NCBI RefSeq assembly: GCF_007992095.1
Contig: NZ_BJZP01000004.1
Location: 217,313 to 281,312, forward strand
Origin: Paenirhizobium naphthalenivorans
GTDB taxonomy: Bacteria; Pseudomonadota; Alphaproteobacteria; Rhizobiales; Rhizobiaceae
Length of the DNA stretch: 64,000 nt
Direction of reading: 5' to 3'
How positions within the stretch are numbered: position 1 is the first letter of the stretch; each line of letters opens with the position of its first letter. Position numbers and translations under genes: made by a program. Positions 34,646-44,048 of the stretch are shown here, one piece after another. The notes below the pieces were generated by a model. It was not told the origin of the DNA. It made no database searches and was given only the letters and a program-made list of their open reading frames with translations.

Positions 34646-36097
34646 ATGACTATACACGGTGGAGCTTTGATAAACGACTGGCCGTCCGAGGAGAGGCCGG
34701 AACAAGGCGCGGATGCGGACGCGCTGCGCGGGATCATTGCCAAGCTTGCCAACGAGGCCTCGACGCTCGGCATAGATCTGGTCGACATCGCCGGGGCGAT
34801 CCAGCATGTGGCCGGCATGTCAAAGCGCCATACGTCGACCTTTGACGACGTGACGAGGACGGCGCTTTCGATCGCCGAAACCAACAAGAATGTCGCCACA
34901 TCGCTGCGCGCCACCGACGAGACGGCGACGGAAGCTCGCCGTATGCTCGGCGATTCCGCGGCAAGGCTGACCGGCGCGGTCGGCAAGATCGACCTGATGG
35001 TCGCCGCCTCGGAAGAGATCTCAACCGAGATCGGCAGTTTTTCCGTTTCGCTCGGCAATGTCGACAAGGTCGCCGAGGAGATCAGCTCGATCGCCAGGCA
35101 GACCAATCTGCTCGCGCTCAATGCCGCGATCGAGGCGGCCCGTGCCGGCGAGGCCGGCAAGGGCTTCGCCGTGGTCGCCGCCGAGATCCGCGCGCTGTCC
35201 TTGCAGACGTCGCAGGCGACCGGCTCGATCCAGCAGACGCTGAACGAGATTCGCGGCAAGATCAAGAAGCTCTCTGACGCCGGCCGAGGCGCCAGCGACA
35301 GCGCGCTCGACGTGCGCGAGACCTCGCAGGCGATGAACAGTTCCTTCGGCGCCATGGAGCAGGTGATCACCCGCATCCTCGACGGTTCGACGGTGATGGC
35401 CAGGACCACCGAGACCGTTGACCGCCAATGCGGCGAATTTGTCGGCACGCTCAATTCCATGGCCGACGAGGTGCTCGAATCCGACAACGCGCTGCAAAAT
35501 GCCGCGATCCGCGTCGATCGCGTCGTGGCGCTGTCCGAGACGCTGATCCAGCTCACCGCCTCGGCCGGCATCGAGACCGCCGACAGCCCGTGGATCAACG
35601 CCGCCTGCGATGTCGCAGCGTCGATTTCCGCCGCCTTCCAGCGCGGCGTCGACAGCGGCCGGATCGGCCTTGCCGCGCTGTTCGACCGCAGTTATCGGCC
35701 GATCCCCGGCACTGACCCGGTGCAGATGATGGCGGCCTTCACCGAGTTCGCCGACCAGGTTCTGCCCGGCATCCTCGAGCCGGTGCTCGACCTCAGCGAT
35801 CGCATCGGCTTTTGCGCGGCAGTCGACACCAACGGCTACCTGCCGACCCACAACAGGAAGTTCTCCGCTCCCCAGCGTCCGGGCGACCCGGTGTGGAACA
35901 CCGCCAATTGCCGAAACCGCCGTATCTTCGACGACCGTGTCGGGCTTGCGGCCGGTCGCTCGACGGCGCCTTTCCTGGTGCAGACCTATCGGCGCGACAT
36001 GGGCGGCGGCAATTTCGTCGTGATGAAGGATATTTCCGCACCGATTACCGTTGGCGGCCGCCACTGGGGTGGTCTGCGGCTGGCGATCCGGGGCTAG
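34646..36097 (+). CDS. Soluble methyl-accepting chemotaxis protein
   Basis: The 483-residue protein has no membrane segment and no HAMP domain. The chemoreceptor signalling domain fills about residues 60-290. The conserved hairpin tip is at about 143-195, with [37 protein letters not shown] sequence (partly quoted). A C-terminal sensor-like domain (about 345-483) contains [19 protein letters not shown] and [19 protein letters not shown], resembling the Cache/PAS-like ends of cytosolic alphaproteobacterial receptors. It would sense an internal signal and drive CheA. GGGAGG before the ATG at 34646 fixes the start; a TTG upstream is less likely. Confidence 0.88.
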   Translation: MTIHGGALINDWPSEERPEQGADADALRGIIAKLANEASTLGIDLVDIAGAIQHVAGMSKRHTSTFDDVTRTALSIAETNKNVATSLRATDETATEARRMLGDSAARLTGAVGKIDLMVAASEEISTEIGSFSVSLGNVDKVAEEISSIARQTNLLALNAAIEAARAGEAGKGFAVVAAEIRALSLQTSQATGSIQQTLNEIRGKIKKLSDAGRGASDSALDVRETSQAMNSSFGAMEQVITRILDGSTVMARTTETVDRQCGEFVGTLNSMADEVLESDNALQNAAIRVDRVVALSETLIQLTASAGIETADSPWINAACDVAASISAAFQRGVDSGRIGLAALFDRSYRPIPGTDPVQMMAAFTEFADQVLPGILEPVLDLSDRIGFCAAVDTNGYLPTHNRKFSAPQRPGDPVWNTANCRNRRIFDDRVGLAAGRSTAPFLVQTYRRDMGGGNFVVMKDISAPITVGGRHWGGLRLAIRG

Positions 36098-36255
36098 ACG
36101 TCGCGCCGACAAGCGCACACCTGCCAGCGCGCTGGGCCGCCATTCGTAAAGATTGAATTAAGCCTTTCGCGGTAAGCTTCCGTTAGCAATTCGTGCCGGC
36201 GGTCGTATAGCCGCGCGAGTGACGGTCATCCCTTTGTTGTGCGTACGGGTTCCAG

Positions 36256-37377
36256 ATGCGTCTTTCAGCTTTCCCAGCTATCCTCCTTGCGGGCCTCGCC
36301 CTCTCGGGCTGCATATCCGGCTCGGATACGGAGAGTGTCCTTTCACCCGGTCCCTCCGCCGAGACGACCGGCGCGGTTGCGCAGCGCTCAGGCCCCGTTC
36401 CCGCCGCCGACATCGGGGGCGGTTCCGCGCAGTCAGCCGCCCAACCCGCGCAAGGGCTGTCGGCTCAGGCCGTTCCCCTGCCGGCCGCCTCCGTGCCGGC
36501 GGCGGGCGTCGCCGCCCCGCGGCCGAACGACGCGCCCGAGCTTGCCTGGGCCGGCAATATTCCCCAGCCGCAGGCCTTTGCCACGACCGCGATGACGGTC
36601 GGAATGCCTGTTCCCTCGGAAAAGCCGGTCGCCGCGCTCGTTGCGCCCGAACCGCCGGTGAGCACGGCGCCACAGGGCCGCTCACGGATTTACAGCCGCC
36701 AGTTCCGCGACGCCAAGCCGATCAATTTCGGCAAGTCCTCACCGAAGAAATATGCCGTCCACGGTGTCGACGTCTCGCGCTGGCAAGGCGACATCGACTG
36801 GCCGAAGCTGCGCACGCAGGGCGCCAACTTCGCCTATATCAAGGCGACCGACGGCGGCGATCATATTGATCCGATGTTCAAGACCAACTGGCGCAAGGCC
36901 AAGGAGGCCGGCATCCGGCGCGGCGCCTACCATTTCTTCTACTGGTGCCGCACAGCGGGCGAACAGGCCGACTGGTTCATTCGCAACGTGCCACGCGACC
37001 CGGACGCTCTGCCGCCGGTGATCGACGTCGAATACAACCATGAATCGAGTTGCAAGCGCCGTCTGTCGGTGGAGAAGGTGCGCGAGAAGATGCAGGTCTT
37101 CATGGACAAGCTTGAGCGTCATTACGGCAAGCGTCCGGTCATCTACACCGCGCCCGACTTCTACAAGGACAATTTGCGCAACGCCTTCCTCGACTATCCC
37201 TTCTGGCTGCGCTCGGTCGCTGCTCATCCCGCCAAGGTCTATCCCGGCCGCAAGTGGCTGTTCTGGCAATACTCCGGTTCGGGCCTGTCGCATGGCGTGA
37301 ACGAGAAGATCGACCTCAACGTCTTCCGGGGCGGCGAGGCCGACTGGCACCAATGGGTGAACGCAGGGCGGAGTTGA
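36256..37377 (+). CDS. Lipoprotein with GH25 lysozyme domain
   Basis: The 373-residue protein starts with a lipobox signal (MRLSAFPAILLAGLALSGC; Cys19). A Pro/Ala-rich linker follows to about residue 145. The GH25 domain (about 160-365) carries VHGVDVSRWQGDIDW, NFAYIKATDGG, GAYHFFYWC, VIDVEYNH (catalytic Asp/Glu) and WQYSGSG. It would cleave peptidoglycan from the periplasmic face, probably in cell-wall remodelling. The domain is complete. Confidence 0.92.
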   Translation: MRLSAFPAILLAGLALSGCISGSDTESVLSPGPSAETTGAVAQRSGPVPAADIGGGSAQSAAQPAQGLSAQAVPLPAASVPAAGVAAPRPNDAPELAWAGNIPQPQAFATTAMTVGMPVPSEKPVAALVAPEPPVSTAPQGRSRIYSRQFRDAKPINFGKSSPKKYAVHGVDVSRWQGDIDWPKLRTQGANFAYIKATDGGDHIDPMFKTNWRKAKEAGIRRGAYHFFYWCRTAGEQADWFIRNVPRDPDALPPVIDVEYNHESSCKRRLSVEKVREKMQVFMDKLERHYGKRPVIYTAPDFYKDNLRNAFLDYPFWLRSVAAHPAKVYPGRKWLFWQYSGSGLSHGVNEKIDLNVFRGGEADWHQWVNAGRS

Positions 37378-37637
37378 GGGCGAGCGCCGCCAGCGCGCCG
37401 CCTTTCGTTCTGCCCCTGCTTTGCCGGAAAGGTGCCCTAGCCTGAGGCTCGGTACCGCGGCACGATACCCCTTGTCTCTCTCGATCTTGTCCAGACGGCG
37501 CGCAGAAACGGCGAGGCGCGATGGCCCCTGTCGTGATATGCTGGTGGCAATCGTGGCCGGGTCGTCCGGTCGTCTACGTTGCTGGCCGCAACGCGAGGGC
37601 ACCGCGGGCCACCACCCGGACCGCAAGGAGGAGCGCC

Positions 37638-38105
37638 ATGCCATTTTCCCTGATCAGTCCCGCCTTCGACAACCGGGCGGACGTGCCGCTGCGCTACACC
37701 TGCAGCGGTGAGAATCTCTCTCCGGCGTTCGCCTGGAGCGGGGCGCCGGACGGCACGAAAAGCTTCGCCCTGGTGTGCAGCGATCCAGACGCGCCGCTCG
37801 GCACCTTTTTCCACTGGGCCGTCTTCGACATTCCGGCCGACCGTCATGGCCTTGACGAGGCGTTGCCGCCGCAGGCGGAACTGCCCGGCGGCCTGCGCCA
37901 GGTGGAGAACAGTTTCGGCCGCCTCGGCTACGGCGGCCCGTGCCCGCCGAAGGGCCACGGGCTCCACCACTATCACTTCCGTCTCTATGCCCTCGACGCC
38001 GCCCGTCTCGCGCTTGACGAGCCCGCCCACTGTCGCGAGGTCGAGGCGGAGGCGCGGCGGCACAGTCTCGGCATGGCCGAGCTGGTGGGGCTGTTCGAGC
38101 GGTGA
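37638..38105 (+). CDS. YbhB/YbcL-type PEBP family protein
   Basis: The 155-residue protein is a full-length bacterial phosphatidylethanolamine-binding protein: FSLISPAFDNRADVPLRYTCSGENLSPAFAW, SDPDAPLGTFFHWAVFDIP, and CPPKGHGLHHYHFRLYALD (partly quoted). These proteins bind small anions or phosphate groups; their role in bacteria is unclear. GGAGGAG just before the ATG sets the start. Confidence 0.9.
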   Translation: MPFSLISPAFDNRADVPLRYTCSGENLSPAFAWSGAPDGTKSFALVCSDPDAPLGTFFHWAVFDIPADRHGLDEALPPQAELPGGLRQVENSFGRLGYGGPCPPKGHGLHHYHFRLYALDAARLALDEPAHCREVEAEARRHSLGMAELVGLFER

Positions 38106-38237
38106 GGGGGAAGCGCAAACGATGACACTGGCCGATCTCCTCTGTTGCGCCAGATCATTGCCGCACCCGCTGGGGGCGATGATGGTGACAGTACCGCCCG
38201 CCCCATTTCCATCGGCCTGCCTTTCGCCTAGAGTTGC

Positions 38238-38591
38238 ATGATGCGCGTCCGTTCAGATCTCTTTGTCGCCGTCCTTATCCGCCGTGTCTTTTCCGCGGGC
38301 GGTTTCGCCGCCGTGGAGCACAAGGGTGTGGAGGAGGCCGGCGCCATCTTCGTGCGCCAACGTTTTCGTGATGGCGCCGAGACGCTCTACGGTCCGGCAC
38401 CGCAGGCACTGATGGCCGAGGAGGACCGTGACGATCGCATGTTCGAAATCCGGCTCGAGCGCGCCGAAGCCGCCGCCGTCGACGCGCTCATCGAGCGCGA
38501 GCGCAAATGGGATGCGGATCTCTGGGTGGTCGAAATCGAAATCGACGCGATCGGCGATCTCCTGTCGCTGGCGAACGAGGACAAGGTCTGA
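38238..38591 (+). CDS. DUF1491 family protein
   Basis: The 117-residue protein matches DUF1491 of alphaproteobacteria. It shows RSDLFVAVLIRRVFSAGGFAAVEHKGVEEAGAIFVRQR and ETLYGPAPQALMAEEDRDDRMFE (partly quoted). The family is small, cytosolic and uncharacterised. Two ATG codons in a row (38238, 38241) leave the start uncertain by one codon. Confidence 0.82.
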   Translation: MMRVRSDLFVAVLIRRVFSAGGFAAVEHKGVEEAGAIFVRQRFRDGAETLYGPAPQALMAEEDRDDRMFEIRLERAEAAAVDALIERERKWDADLWVVEIEIDAIGDLLSLANEDKV

Positions 38592-38604
38592 GCAGCCGGA
38601 CCCA

Positions 38605-39021
38605 TTAGTCGGTCACTGGCCGGGCGGGATGGCGGGCGTGGATTTCCTCCACGGGACCGCCGGCCGCCTTCCAGGCGGTAAAGCCGCCGGCGAGATGGCT
38701 GACACCCTCCATGCCCATGTCCTCGACCGTCTTGGCGGCGAGTGCCGAGCGCCAGCCGCTGGCGCAGAAGAAGATGAATTGCTTATCCTCGGCAAAGATC
38801 GGCTTGGCGTAGGGGCTTTCCGGGTCGACCCAGAATTCCAGCATGCCGCGCGGACAGGAAAAGGCGCCGGGAATGCTGCCTTCTCGCTCGCGCTCGCGTG
38901 GATCGCGCAGGTCGACGAAGACGATCCCGTCGCGGCCGCAAAGCGGTTTTGCCGCCTCCGCCTCGACCGCCTTGACCTGTGCGTTGGCTTCCGCCAGCAG
39001 CTCCTTGTAACCCTTCCTCAT
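38605..39021 (-). CDS. Rhodanese-like domain protein
   Basis: The 138-residue protein has a short N-terminal helix and a single rhodanese domain. VFVDLRDPREREREGSIPGAF is followed by the active loop CASGWRS, with the catalytic Cys at about residue 97. LAGGFTAWKAAGGP lies near the end. It transfers sulfane sulfur and could receive sulfur from persulfide generated by SQR elsewhere in the genome, which is inference. Confidence 0.9.
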   Translation of the reverse strand: MRKGYKELLAEANAQVKAVEAEAAKPLCGRDGIVFVDLRDPREREREGSIPGAFSCPRGMLEFWVDPESPYAKPIFAEDKQFIFFCASGWRSALAAKTVEDMGMEGVSHLAGGFTAWKAAGGPVEEIHARHPARPVTD

Positions 39022-39147
39022 CGTCCGTCGCCTCCCGTCGTGCCGATGCTGACAGCGATCTTAGGCATAGTGTCGTGACGGTCAACCGCAGGACCGGCAA
39101 CAAAAGGGCATGGTTTTGACGCCGCTGGCGCCAAGGGACGGCGCCGA

Positions 39148-40296
39148 TCAGCCCGCGCGCTGGCGCAGGCCCTGGCGGGATTGGTCGTTTGACACAAGGC
39201 TAAGGCCGGGAGCGGACCGCGCGGCCGGTGCCCCGGCGGCTGGCGTATCGGCCGGCTGGGGCGGAGCCGCCTCCTGCGGGCGGAACGTATAGCTGTCGGC
39301 GCGTCGCCAGGTCTCGATCCGCGCTTCGCATTCGACCGGGTCGAGGCTGTTCCACAGGTGCGCGGCGCGGGTTGCGGCGGGCAAGCGCTGGCCGAGATGC
39401 GGATAGAGCCTTTCCAGCACGTAAAGCGCGTCGTCAGGCTCCATGCCGATGCCGATCAGCGTGGTCGCCAGTTGGTGACCGGACAGGTCAAGCAGGATGC
39501 GTTCGGCCAGCCAGCGGCTGGAGGAGAGGGTGTCGGCGAGCGTCGTGGCGAAGGCACCGCCCTCGCGCGTGCGGGCGAATCGCACCAGCAGCGCCGCCTG
39601 GATCGGCGTTATGGTGCGAAGACCGAGCCGGTCGGCGGACGGGCGGTTCATATGGATGGTGAGCTGGCGGATCTGGTCGCGCAACTGTTCCTCGCGCTCC
39701 GCGGCGTCGAGGCCCGGCCGTGCGGCGTCGGTTTCCGCAACCGGCGATGTCGCTGCGACAGATGATGCGGCGGGCGCCGAAGCGGGCGTTGCCGGCTTGG
39801 CGGTTTTCGTGGTCTTCCACCCGCCGATCAGCCTCTTGGCGACGCGTGTCGCGACGGGCTCCGCCTTGGCCGGGGCGACTGCGGCGGAGCTCTTGGTTTC
39901 GGTTTCTGCTTCCATGTTCTCAGCCCGCGGTGCGGTCCTTTTCGGTTCACTGTGGCGCAGCCCGACGAGGGCGTCGATCACGGTCGGCGACAGATCGGCG
40001 CGCCGGACGATGGCGCGGGCGTGGGCGCCCCCTTGCGTGCGGGCGATCATGATCAGCAGATCGTCGGTCAGGCAGGGCGAGGCGACAAGAAAGGGGGCGG
40101 CGATGGAGATCGGCTGCGAGGCGATGAACAGGGCGACGGCGCCTGGCACGTTCGGGCATTGCGACAGCGCCGCCACCGCCTGGCGCCGCGCCTCCTCGCT
40201 CGAAGCCTTGTAGAGCGGAGTGAACAGTTCGGCGAACTGCCTGAGCTCTGACTTGCCGGGAAACGGCAGGGCTTCGAAACTCGTGACCGTCGCCAT
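39148..40296 (-). CDS. DUF2336 domain-containing protein
   Basis: The 382-residue protein has the DUF2336 helical repeat region. Its N-terminal half (FAELFTPLYKASSEEARRQAVAALSQCPNVPGAVALFIASQPISIAAPFL) and C-terminal half (LADTLSSSRWLAERILLDLSGHQLATTLIGIGM), both partly quoted, are separated by an Ala/Pro/Thr-rich linker (about 130-195). The family is found in alphaproteobacteria, and some members have been linked to stress and flagellar control. The start at MATVTSFEALPF is chosen; a longer form adding 25 residues from 40371 is possible. Confidence 0.75.
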   Translation of the reverse strand: MATVTSFEALPFPGKSELRQFAELFTPLYKASSEEARRQAVAALSQCPNVPGAVALFIASQPISIAAPFLVASPCLTDDLLIMIARTQGGAHARAIVRRADLSPTVIDALVGLRHSEPKRTAPRAENMEAETETKSSAAVAPAKAEPVATRVAKRLIGGWKTTKTAKPATPASAPAASSVAATSPVAETDAARPGLDAAEREEQLRDQIRQLTIHMNRPSADRLGLRTITPIQAALLVRFARTREGGAFATTLADTLSSSRWLAERILLDLSGHQLATTLIGIGMEPDDALYVLERLYPHLGQRLPAATRAAHLWNSLDPVECEARIETWRRADSYTFRPQEAAPPQPADTPAAGAPAARSAPGLSLVSNDQSRQGLRQRAG

Positions 40297-40686
40297 CAAC
40301 ACAACGTCCCTTTTCCTCGCGCCCACCGGCTTCTCCAGTTCCCGAAACTGATCGATCACGACAAGATCCACATCTACGCAATACCCGTTTGATACAGGTT
40401 AGAGGGAATTTGTTAGCAACCTGTTAACTAAGGTCTGGCTCAATTGGCCTGTAGCGAAGTCTTTGCGATATGATTCGCCGACGTCGCGGATACCGCAGTT
40501 TGCGTGCCCCTGGAGGGCAGGACCCGATCCCCCTTCATGAGCGCGCAAGAGAAAGGCGCAAGATGGCTTCGGCCGGCGCCGTCCGCCCAGGTGACCCGGC
40601 GGCTCGGCGGTCGAGGATTGCGCTGGCCCTTACAGGTGAAGGGCAGGGTGAAATCGGTCGAACTTCATCCGTCTCGATTTTCAATC
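40297..40686. other. Intergenic region between DUF2336 and the small protein gene
   Basis: Nothing here is convincing as a gene. The first 80 bases are AT-richer (TTGTTAGCAACCTGTTAACTAAGG) and probably hold the DUF2336 promoter. The rest is GC-rich with no reading frame that resembles protein. Confidence 0.4.
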
Positions 40687-40869
40687 ATGGAGACGAGCAT
40701 GGCGGAAATTATCAGAATCAAGGATCGGCTGTCGCCGATTGCGCGGACGGGACGATGCGACGGAGCGGTGGCCAAGGTGCTTCTGTTCACCGGCATCCGT
40801 TACGAGCGGCGCGATCCGGCCGAGGCACGGCTTCCGGCCCTGCCGCGCCCGAAGGGCGGCAAGCGATAG
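40687..40869 (+). CDS. Small conserved-looking protein, 60 residues
   Basis: The product reads MAEIIRIKDRLSPIARTGRC after an optional METS, and continues through VAKVLLFTGIRYERR to a Lys/Arg-rich C-terminus (PRPKGGKR). The KVLLFTGIRYER segment resembles short rhizobial proteins of unknown function that I recall only vaguely. There is no signal peptide or membrane segment. The ribosome binding site is not obvious; a start at 40699 is possible. Confidence 0.5.
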   Translation: METSMAEIIRIKDRLSPIARTGRCDGAVAKVLLFTGIRYERRDPAEARLPALPRPKGGKR

Positions 40870-41062
40870 GACAGCCTCGGCTGTCGGACCACGGCCCAGG
40901 GCGGTCGGTCCCGGCGTACACGTGGCGCGTGACGCGGGGGGTGGCCGCCCGTCGGTCCGGGGAGGCCCATGTGAGCGACGGGGTTGACGCTGCGGTATGC
41001 CGCGCGGCGGGAAGGCGGGCGGAAATCTGCGGGAATTGCCGGCCCTTATGGCGCGTCGGGGA

Positions 41063-41614
41063 TCATGGCTCGCTGAGAAGCGGCGCGCAAAGCGCCTCTT
41101 CGAGGAAGCTCCGGGCCTGTTTCTCGAGGCTTCGTGCCGGCACCAGGGTGCGCAGCACGACATAACCGGTCGCGCCCCTGTGCTCGATGATGATCGATTG
41201 GGTCAATGCTGCGCCCGGCGCCTTGCGGATTTGCGCCACCTGTACCGGCGTCGCCACCAGCGCATCGAGATCGCCGGTCACCGAGGTGCGGTCGTTCATC
41301 GAGAACACCTCGTTGGAATCCTTGTCATAGACCACCATCGACCAGAAGCTCGGACCGGCGGCCGCCAGCAGCCGGAGCGGCGCGTGCGACAGGTCGAAAT
41401 GGCAGACCGCCACCTTGAGGAAAGGATCGACATTGGACAGCCCGGCGGCATCCGCCTTGTCCGGCAGGCTGATGAACCGGTGTGCCGGTCCCATGGCCTT
41501 CACCCGGGTAAACGCGTCCTTGCCGGTGAAATTCGGCAGGGACAGGATGATGACGATGTGGAGGATGGCGGCGCCGATCAGCCCGGTCAGCACAGCATAG
41601 AGGAAACGGTTCAT
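41063..41614 (-). CDS. DUF1254 family membrane protein
   Basis: The 183-residue protein has one N-terminal membrane helix (FLYAVLTGLIGAAILHIVIIL) and the DUF1254 pattern (RVKAMGPAHRFISLPD, KVAVCHFDLSHAPLRLLAAAGPSFWSMVVYD, partly quoted). DUF1254 and DUF1214 normally form one protein; here they are neighbouring genes whose stop and start overlap (ATGA). The role is unknown. Confidence 0.75.
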   Translation of the reverse strand: MNRFLYAVLTGLIGAAILHIVIILSLPNFTGKDAFTRVKAMGPAHRFISLPDKADAAGLSNVDPFLKVAVCHFDLSHAPLRLLAAAGPSFWSMVVYDKDSNEVFSMNDRTSVTGDLDALVATPVQVAQIRKAPGAALTQSIIIEHRGATGYVVLRTLVPARSLEKQARSFLEEALCAPLLSEP

Positions 41615-42195
41615 TGGCCGCACCCCAGGCTTTCCACCCTGGGCATTTCCAGCCCGATCAGCCCCGAACTGCCGGCCGCCGGCGTGTCGAGCAGGGTGAG
41701 CACCAGGGTGAACGCCCCGGTATCGGGCAGCGCCAGCCAGTTCATTGGCCGGGCGGTGGGCGAAACGGCGATCTCGAACGTGCCGTCCTGATTGCGCAGG
41801 ATGGACTGCGAATGATGGGCGAAGGGCAGGTCGGCGCGCGCGGGAAGCGGCTCTCCCTCGGGATTGGCGGCATAGAGCGTCCACAGCCGCGCCGCCGGGG
41901 TGCGCCCGACGATCCGGTAGCTGCAGGTGCCGGTCAGCTGGTTGCCGTCCTCGTCGGTGGCGGCGGTGAACGTCAGCCCCTCGGCCGAACCGTAGAGCAG
42001 CCGCCCGGCCTTGGCGCGGTGCGACTTGGCGTAAGGGTCGGCATCAACCGTCTGCGCGGCGGGAAAGGCGCTCCACACGCCAAGCTTGATCGCGCCGAAA
42101 CCGGACGACGCGTTGAGCGCCGAAAGCGTCGTCAAAATGCCGCCGCCAAAGGCGATGACCAGCGCGACGGCGATGAGCAGGGGAACCCGAAACAC
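41611..42195 (-). CDS. DUF1214 family membrane-anchored protein
   Basis: The 194-residue protein starts with a membrane helix (LLIAVALVIAFGGGILTTL) and contains the DUF1214 features DADPYAKSHRAKAGRLLYGSAEGLTF, DGTFEIAVSPTARPMNWLALPDTGAFTLVLTLLD (partly quoted). It is translationally coupled to the DUF1254 gene and faces the periplasm by prediction. The paired layout suggests the two proteins act together. Confidence 0.75.
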   Translation of the reverse strand: MFRVPLLIAVALVIAFGGGILTTLSALNASSGFGAIKLGVWSAFPAAQTVDADPYAKSHRAKAGRLLYGSAEGLTFTAATDEDGNQLTGTCSYRIVGRTPAARLWTLYAANPEGEPLPARADLPFAHHSQSILRNQDGTFEIAVSPTARPMNWLALPDTGAFTLVLTLLDTPAAGSSGLIGLEMPRVESLGCGQ

Positions 42196-42280
42196 GTTAT
42201 GCCTTGAACCATGATCTGACGGTCAAACGGGTAGCATTGATTCCCGGCAAGGGGAAGCGAGGGCAGGAGGCACACGTCCG

Positions 42281-42304
42281 GTCTCCCCTTGGTGACGGGG
42301 AGAC
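42281..42304. repeat. Palindromic intergenic element (GTCTCCCC / GGGGAGAC type)
   Basis: GTCTCCCC (42281-42288) and GGGGAGAC (42297-42304) form an 8-bp stem with an 8-base loop. It resembles the hairpin at 63370-63394 and parts of the 24990-25173 element, so it is probably one copy of a dispersed rhizobial palindromic repeat. It could also limit transcription reading from the osmC side. Confidence 0.55.
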
Positions 42305-42326
42305 GGCTGCCGTGCGCCGGATGCGG

Positions 42327-42731
42327 TCAGGTGCCTCGGCGAATGGAGCCCTCAAGCACCAGTGCCTCCGCCACGGTATTGAAGATCGTGCCGTATTTGC
42401 CCACGTTCCTGTGCAAAAGCTCCAGACGCTGCTGCGGCTCGTCGGTGTCGACGATCAATTCATAGGTGATTGAGGTGATCTTCGGCGGGCTGTCCTGCCG
42501 AACGCCGTGAAGTTTCACCACGACGCCGCGCAGATCGAACTTCAACATCGGGGTGACCCGTTCGATGCTCTTGATCATGCAGGCGGCGACCGACGCCAGC
42601 AGGAGTTCGGCCGGATTGAAGGCGTCGAGCCGGCCGGCGGGATCGGTGTCGAGCCGGATCTCGGCTTCCTTCGTCGTGGCGACACTGCCGTGGCTGTCGA
42701 CGCGGCGTGCCTCGACCCTATATTCCAGCAT
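42327..42731 (-). CDS. OsmC family protein
   Basis: The 134-residue protein has the OsmC fold: AEIRLDTDPAGRLDAFNPAELLLASVAACMIKSIE (with the typical peroxidatic Cys in AACM, at about residue 52), then ITSITYELIVDTDEPQQRLELLHRNVGKYGTI (partly quoted). A second redox Cys of classic OsmC is not evident. Its ATG overlaps the thioredoxin stop codon (TGATG), so it is the last gene of the arsR-permease-trx-osmC operon. It likely handles organic peroxides or reactive sulfur species. Confidence 0.85.
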   Translation of the reverse strand: MLEYRVEARRVDSHGSVATTKEAEIRLDTDPAGRLDAFNPAELLLASVAACMIKSIERVTPMLKFDLRGVVVKLHGVRQDSPPKITSITYELIVDTDEPQQRLELLHRNVGKYGTIFNTVAEALVLEGSIRRGT

Positions 42732-42967
42732 CACGCCGCCAGCCATTTGGCCAGATCCTCGGCCTTGGGAAGACCGCCGGCATGGACGACCCTGCCGTCG
42801 ATGACGATGCCGGGCGTGGATGCGATGCCGTAGCCGGCGATGGCCGCGTAATCCGTGACCTTCTCGACAGCCACCGCAATGCCCAGGCGTGCCGCCTCCG
42901 CCTTGACCATATCCTCGGTCTCCTGGCAACGCTTGCAGCCGGGGCCCAGTACTTTGATGTCTTTCAT
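42731..42967 (-). CDS. Small thioredoxin-like protein (CxxC), MTH895/TM0996 type
   Basis: The 78-residue protein has the thioredoxin fold with the active-site CKRC (MKDIKVLGPGCKRCQETEDMV) and the cis-Pro region GIASTPGIVIDG. Members of this group nearly always sit beside a DUF318-type permease, as here. They shuttle electrons or bind metalloids. It is short by normal thioredoxin standards but full length for this group. Confidence 0.88.
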   Translation of the reverse strand: MKDIKVLGPGCKRCQETEDMVKAEAARLGIAVAVEKVTDYAAIAGYGIASTPGIVIDGRVVHAGGLPKAEDLAKWLAA

Positions 42968-42980
42968 TGTCTTGATCCTT

Positions 42981-44048
42981 TTAAGACGAGAAGATGAGAT
43001 TGAAGAGAAAACCGACGGACAGGATGCCGGTCGCCACCACACCAGCGAACACGGCGATCAGCTTGAGGCTCAAGACCTTCCGCAGAATGATCATCTCGGG
43101 CAGCGAGAGAGCGATCACGCTCATCATGAAGGCCAGCACGGTGCCCAGCGCCGCCCCTTTGCCGAGCAGGGCCTCGACAACCGGGATGATGCCCGCCGCG
43201 TTTGAATACATCGGAACGCCGAGCACGACCGCGGCGGGAACCGACCACCAGCTGTCCCGTCCCATGATCGAGGCCAGAAGGTCGGCCGGCACATAGCCGT
43301 GGATGAACGCGCCTGCGGCTATGCCGGCGATAATCCAGATCCAGACCCTGCCGACGATATCCTTGACCGCCTCGATCCCAGCCTTGATGCGGTCGACGAT
43401 CGTGAGGGAGGTCAAAGGCAAGTCGGCGACGCCCGCGCGCACGTTGCGCACCCATTCCTCCAGCCAGCCCTCCAGATGCATCCGGCCGATGACCCAGCCC
43501 GAAAGGGTGGCGACACTGAGCCCGAAGACAAGATAGGTCAAAGCGACTTTCCAGCCGGCGAGCGCGAACAGAAGGCCGAGCGCGACCTCATTGATCATCG
43601 GCGCGGCGATCAGGAAGGAGAAGGTCACGCCGAGCGGCACGCCGGCCGAGACGAAACCGACGAAAAGCGGGATGGCGGAGCAGGAGCAAAAGGGGGTGAA
43701 AACACCCAGAGACGCCGCGGCGATATTGCCGACGCCCTCGCGTCGCCCCGCCAGCAGAGCGCGCGTGCGTTCAGGCGAGAAGAAACTGCGCACCATCCCC
43801 ATGACAAAGACGACAAGCGTCAGCAGCATCAGCACCTTCGGCGTGTCGTAGAGAAAAAACTTCGCCGCCTCGTAGGCGTGGCTTTTGGCGTCGAGGGGAA
43901 GAATGGCGACAGCCCATTCCGAGAACGGCACAAGCCAGCCGTAGACAACGAACCAGGCGATCACGAAGGCGACCGCGCCGGCGCTCCACAGCAAGGGGTT
44001 CGGCGACTTCGATTTTGGGATCGGCGTCAGAGCGGTATCGGCGTTCAT
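42981..44048 (-). CDS. DUF318/ArsP-type permease
   Basis: The 355-residue protein has about eight membrane segments and the family motifs GVFTPFCSCSAIPLFVGFVSAGVPLG (with Cys-Ser-Cys) and AAPMINEVALGLLFALAGW, plus VPMYSNAAGIIPVVEALLGKGAALG, all diagnostic of the DUF318/UPF0718 permeases. Some members (ArsP) export trivalent organoarsenicals; the substrate here is not known. It overlaps arsR by four bases and is followed by the thioredoxin gene 13 bases later. Confidence 0.9.
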   Translation of the reverse strand: MNADTALTPIPKSKSPNPLLWSAGAVAFVIAWFVVYGWLVPFSEWAVAILPLDAKSHAYEAAKFFLYDTPKVLMLLTLVVFVMGMVRSFFSPERTRALLAGRREGVGNIAAASLGVFTPFCSCSAIPLFVGFVSAGVPLGVTFSFLIAAPMINEVALGLLFALAGWKVALTYLVFGLSVATLSGWVIGRMHLEGWLEEWVRNVRAGVADLPLTSLTIVDRIKAGIEAVKDIVGRVWIWIIAGIAAGAFIHGYVPADLLASIMGRDSWWSVPAAVVLGVPMYSNAAGIIPVVEALLGKGAALGTVLAFMMSVIALSLPEMIILRKVLSLKLIAVFAGVVATGILSVGFLFNLIFSS

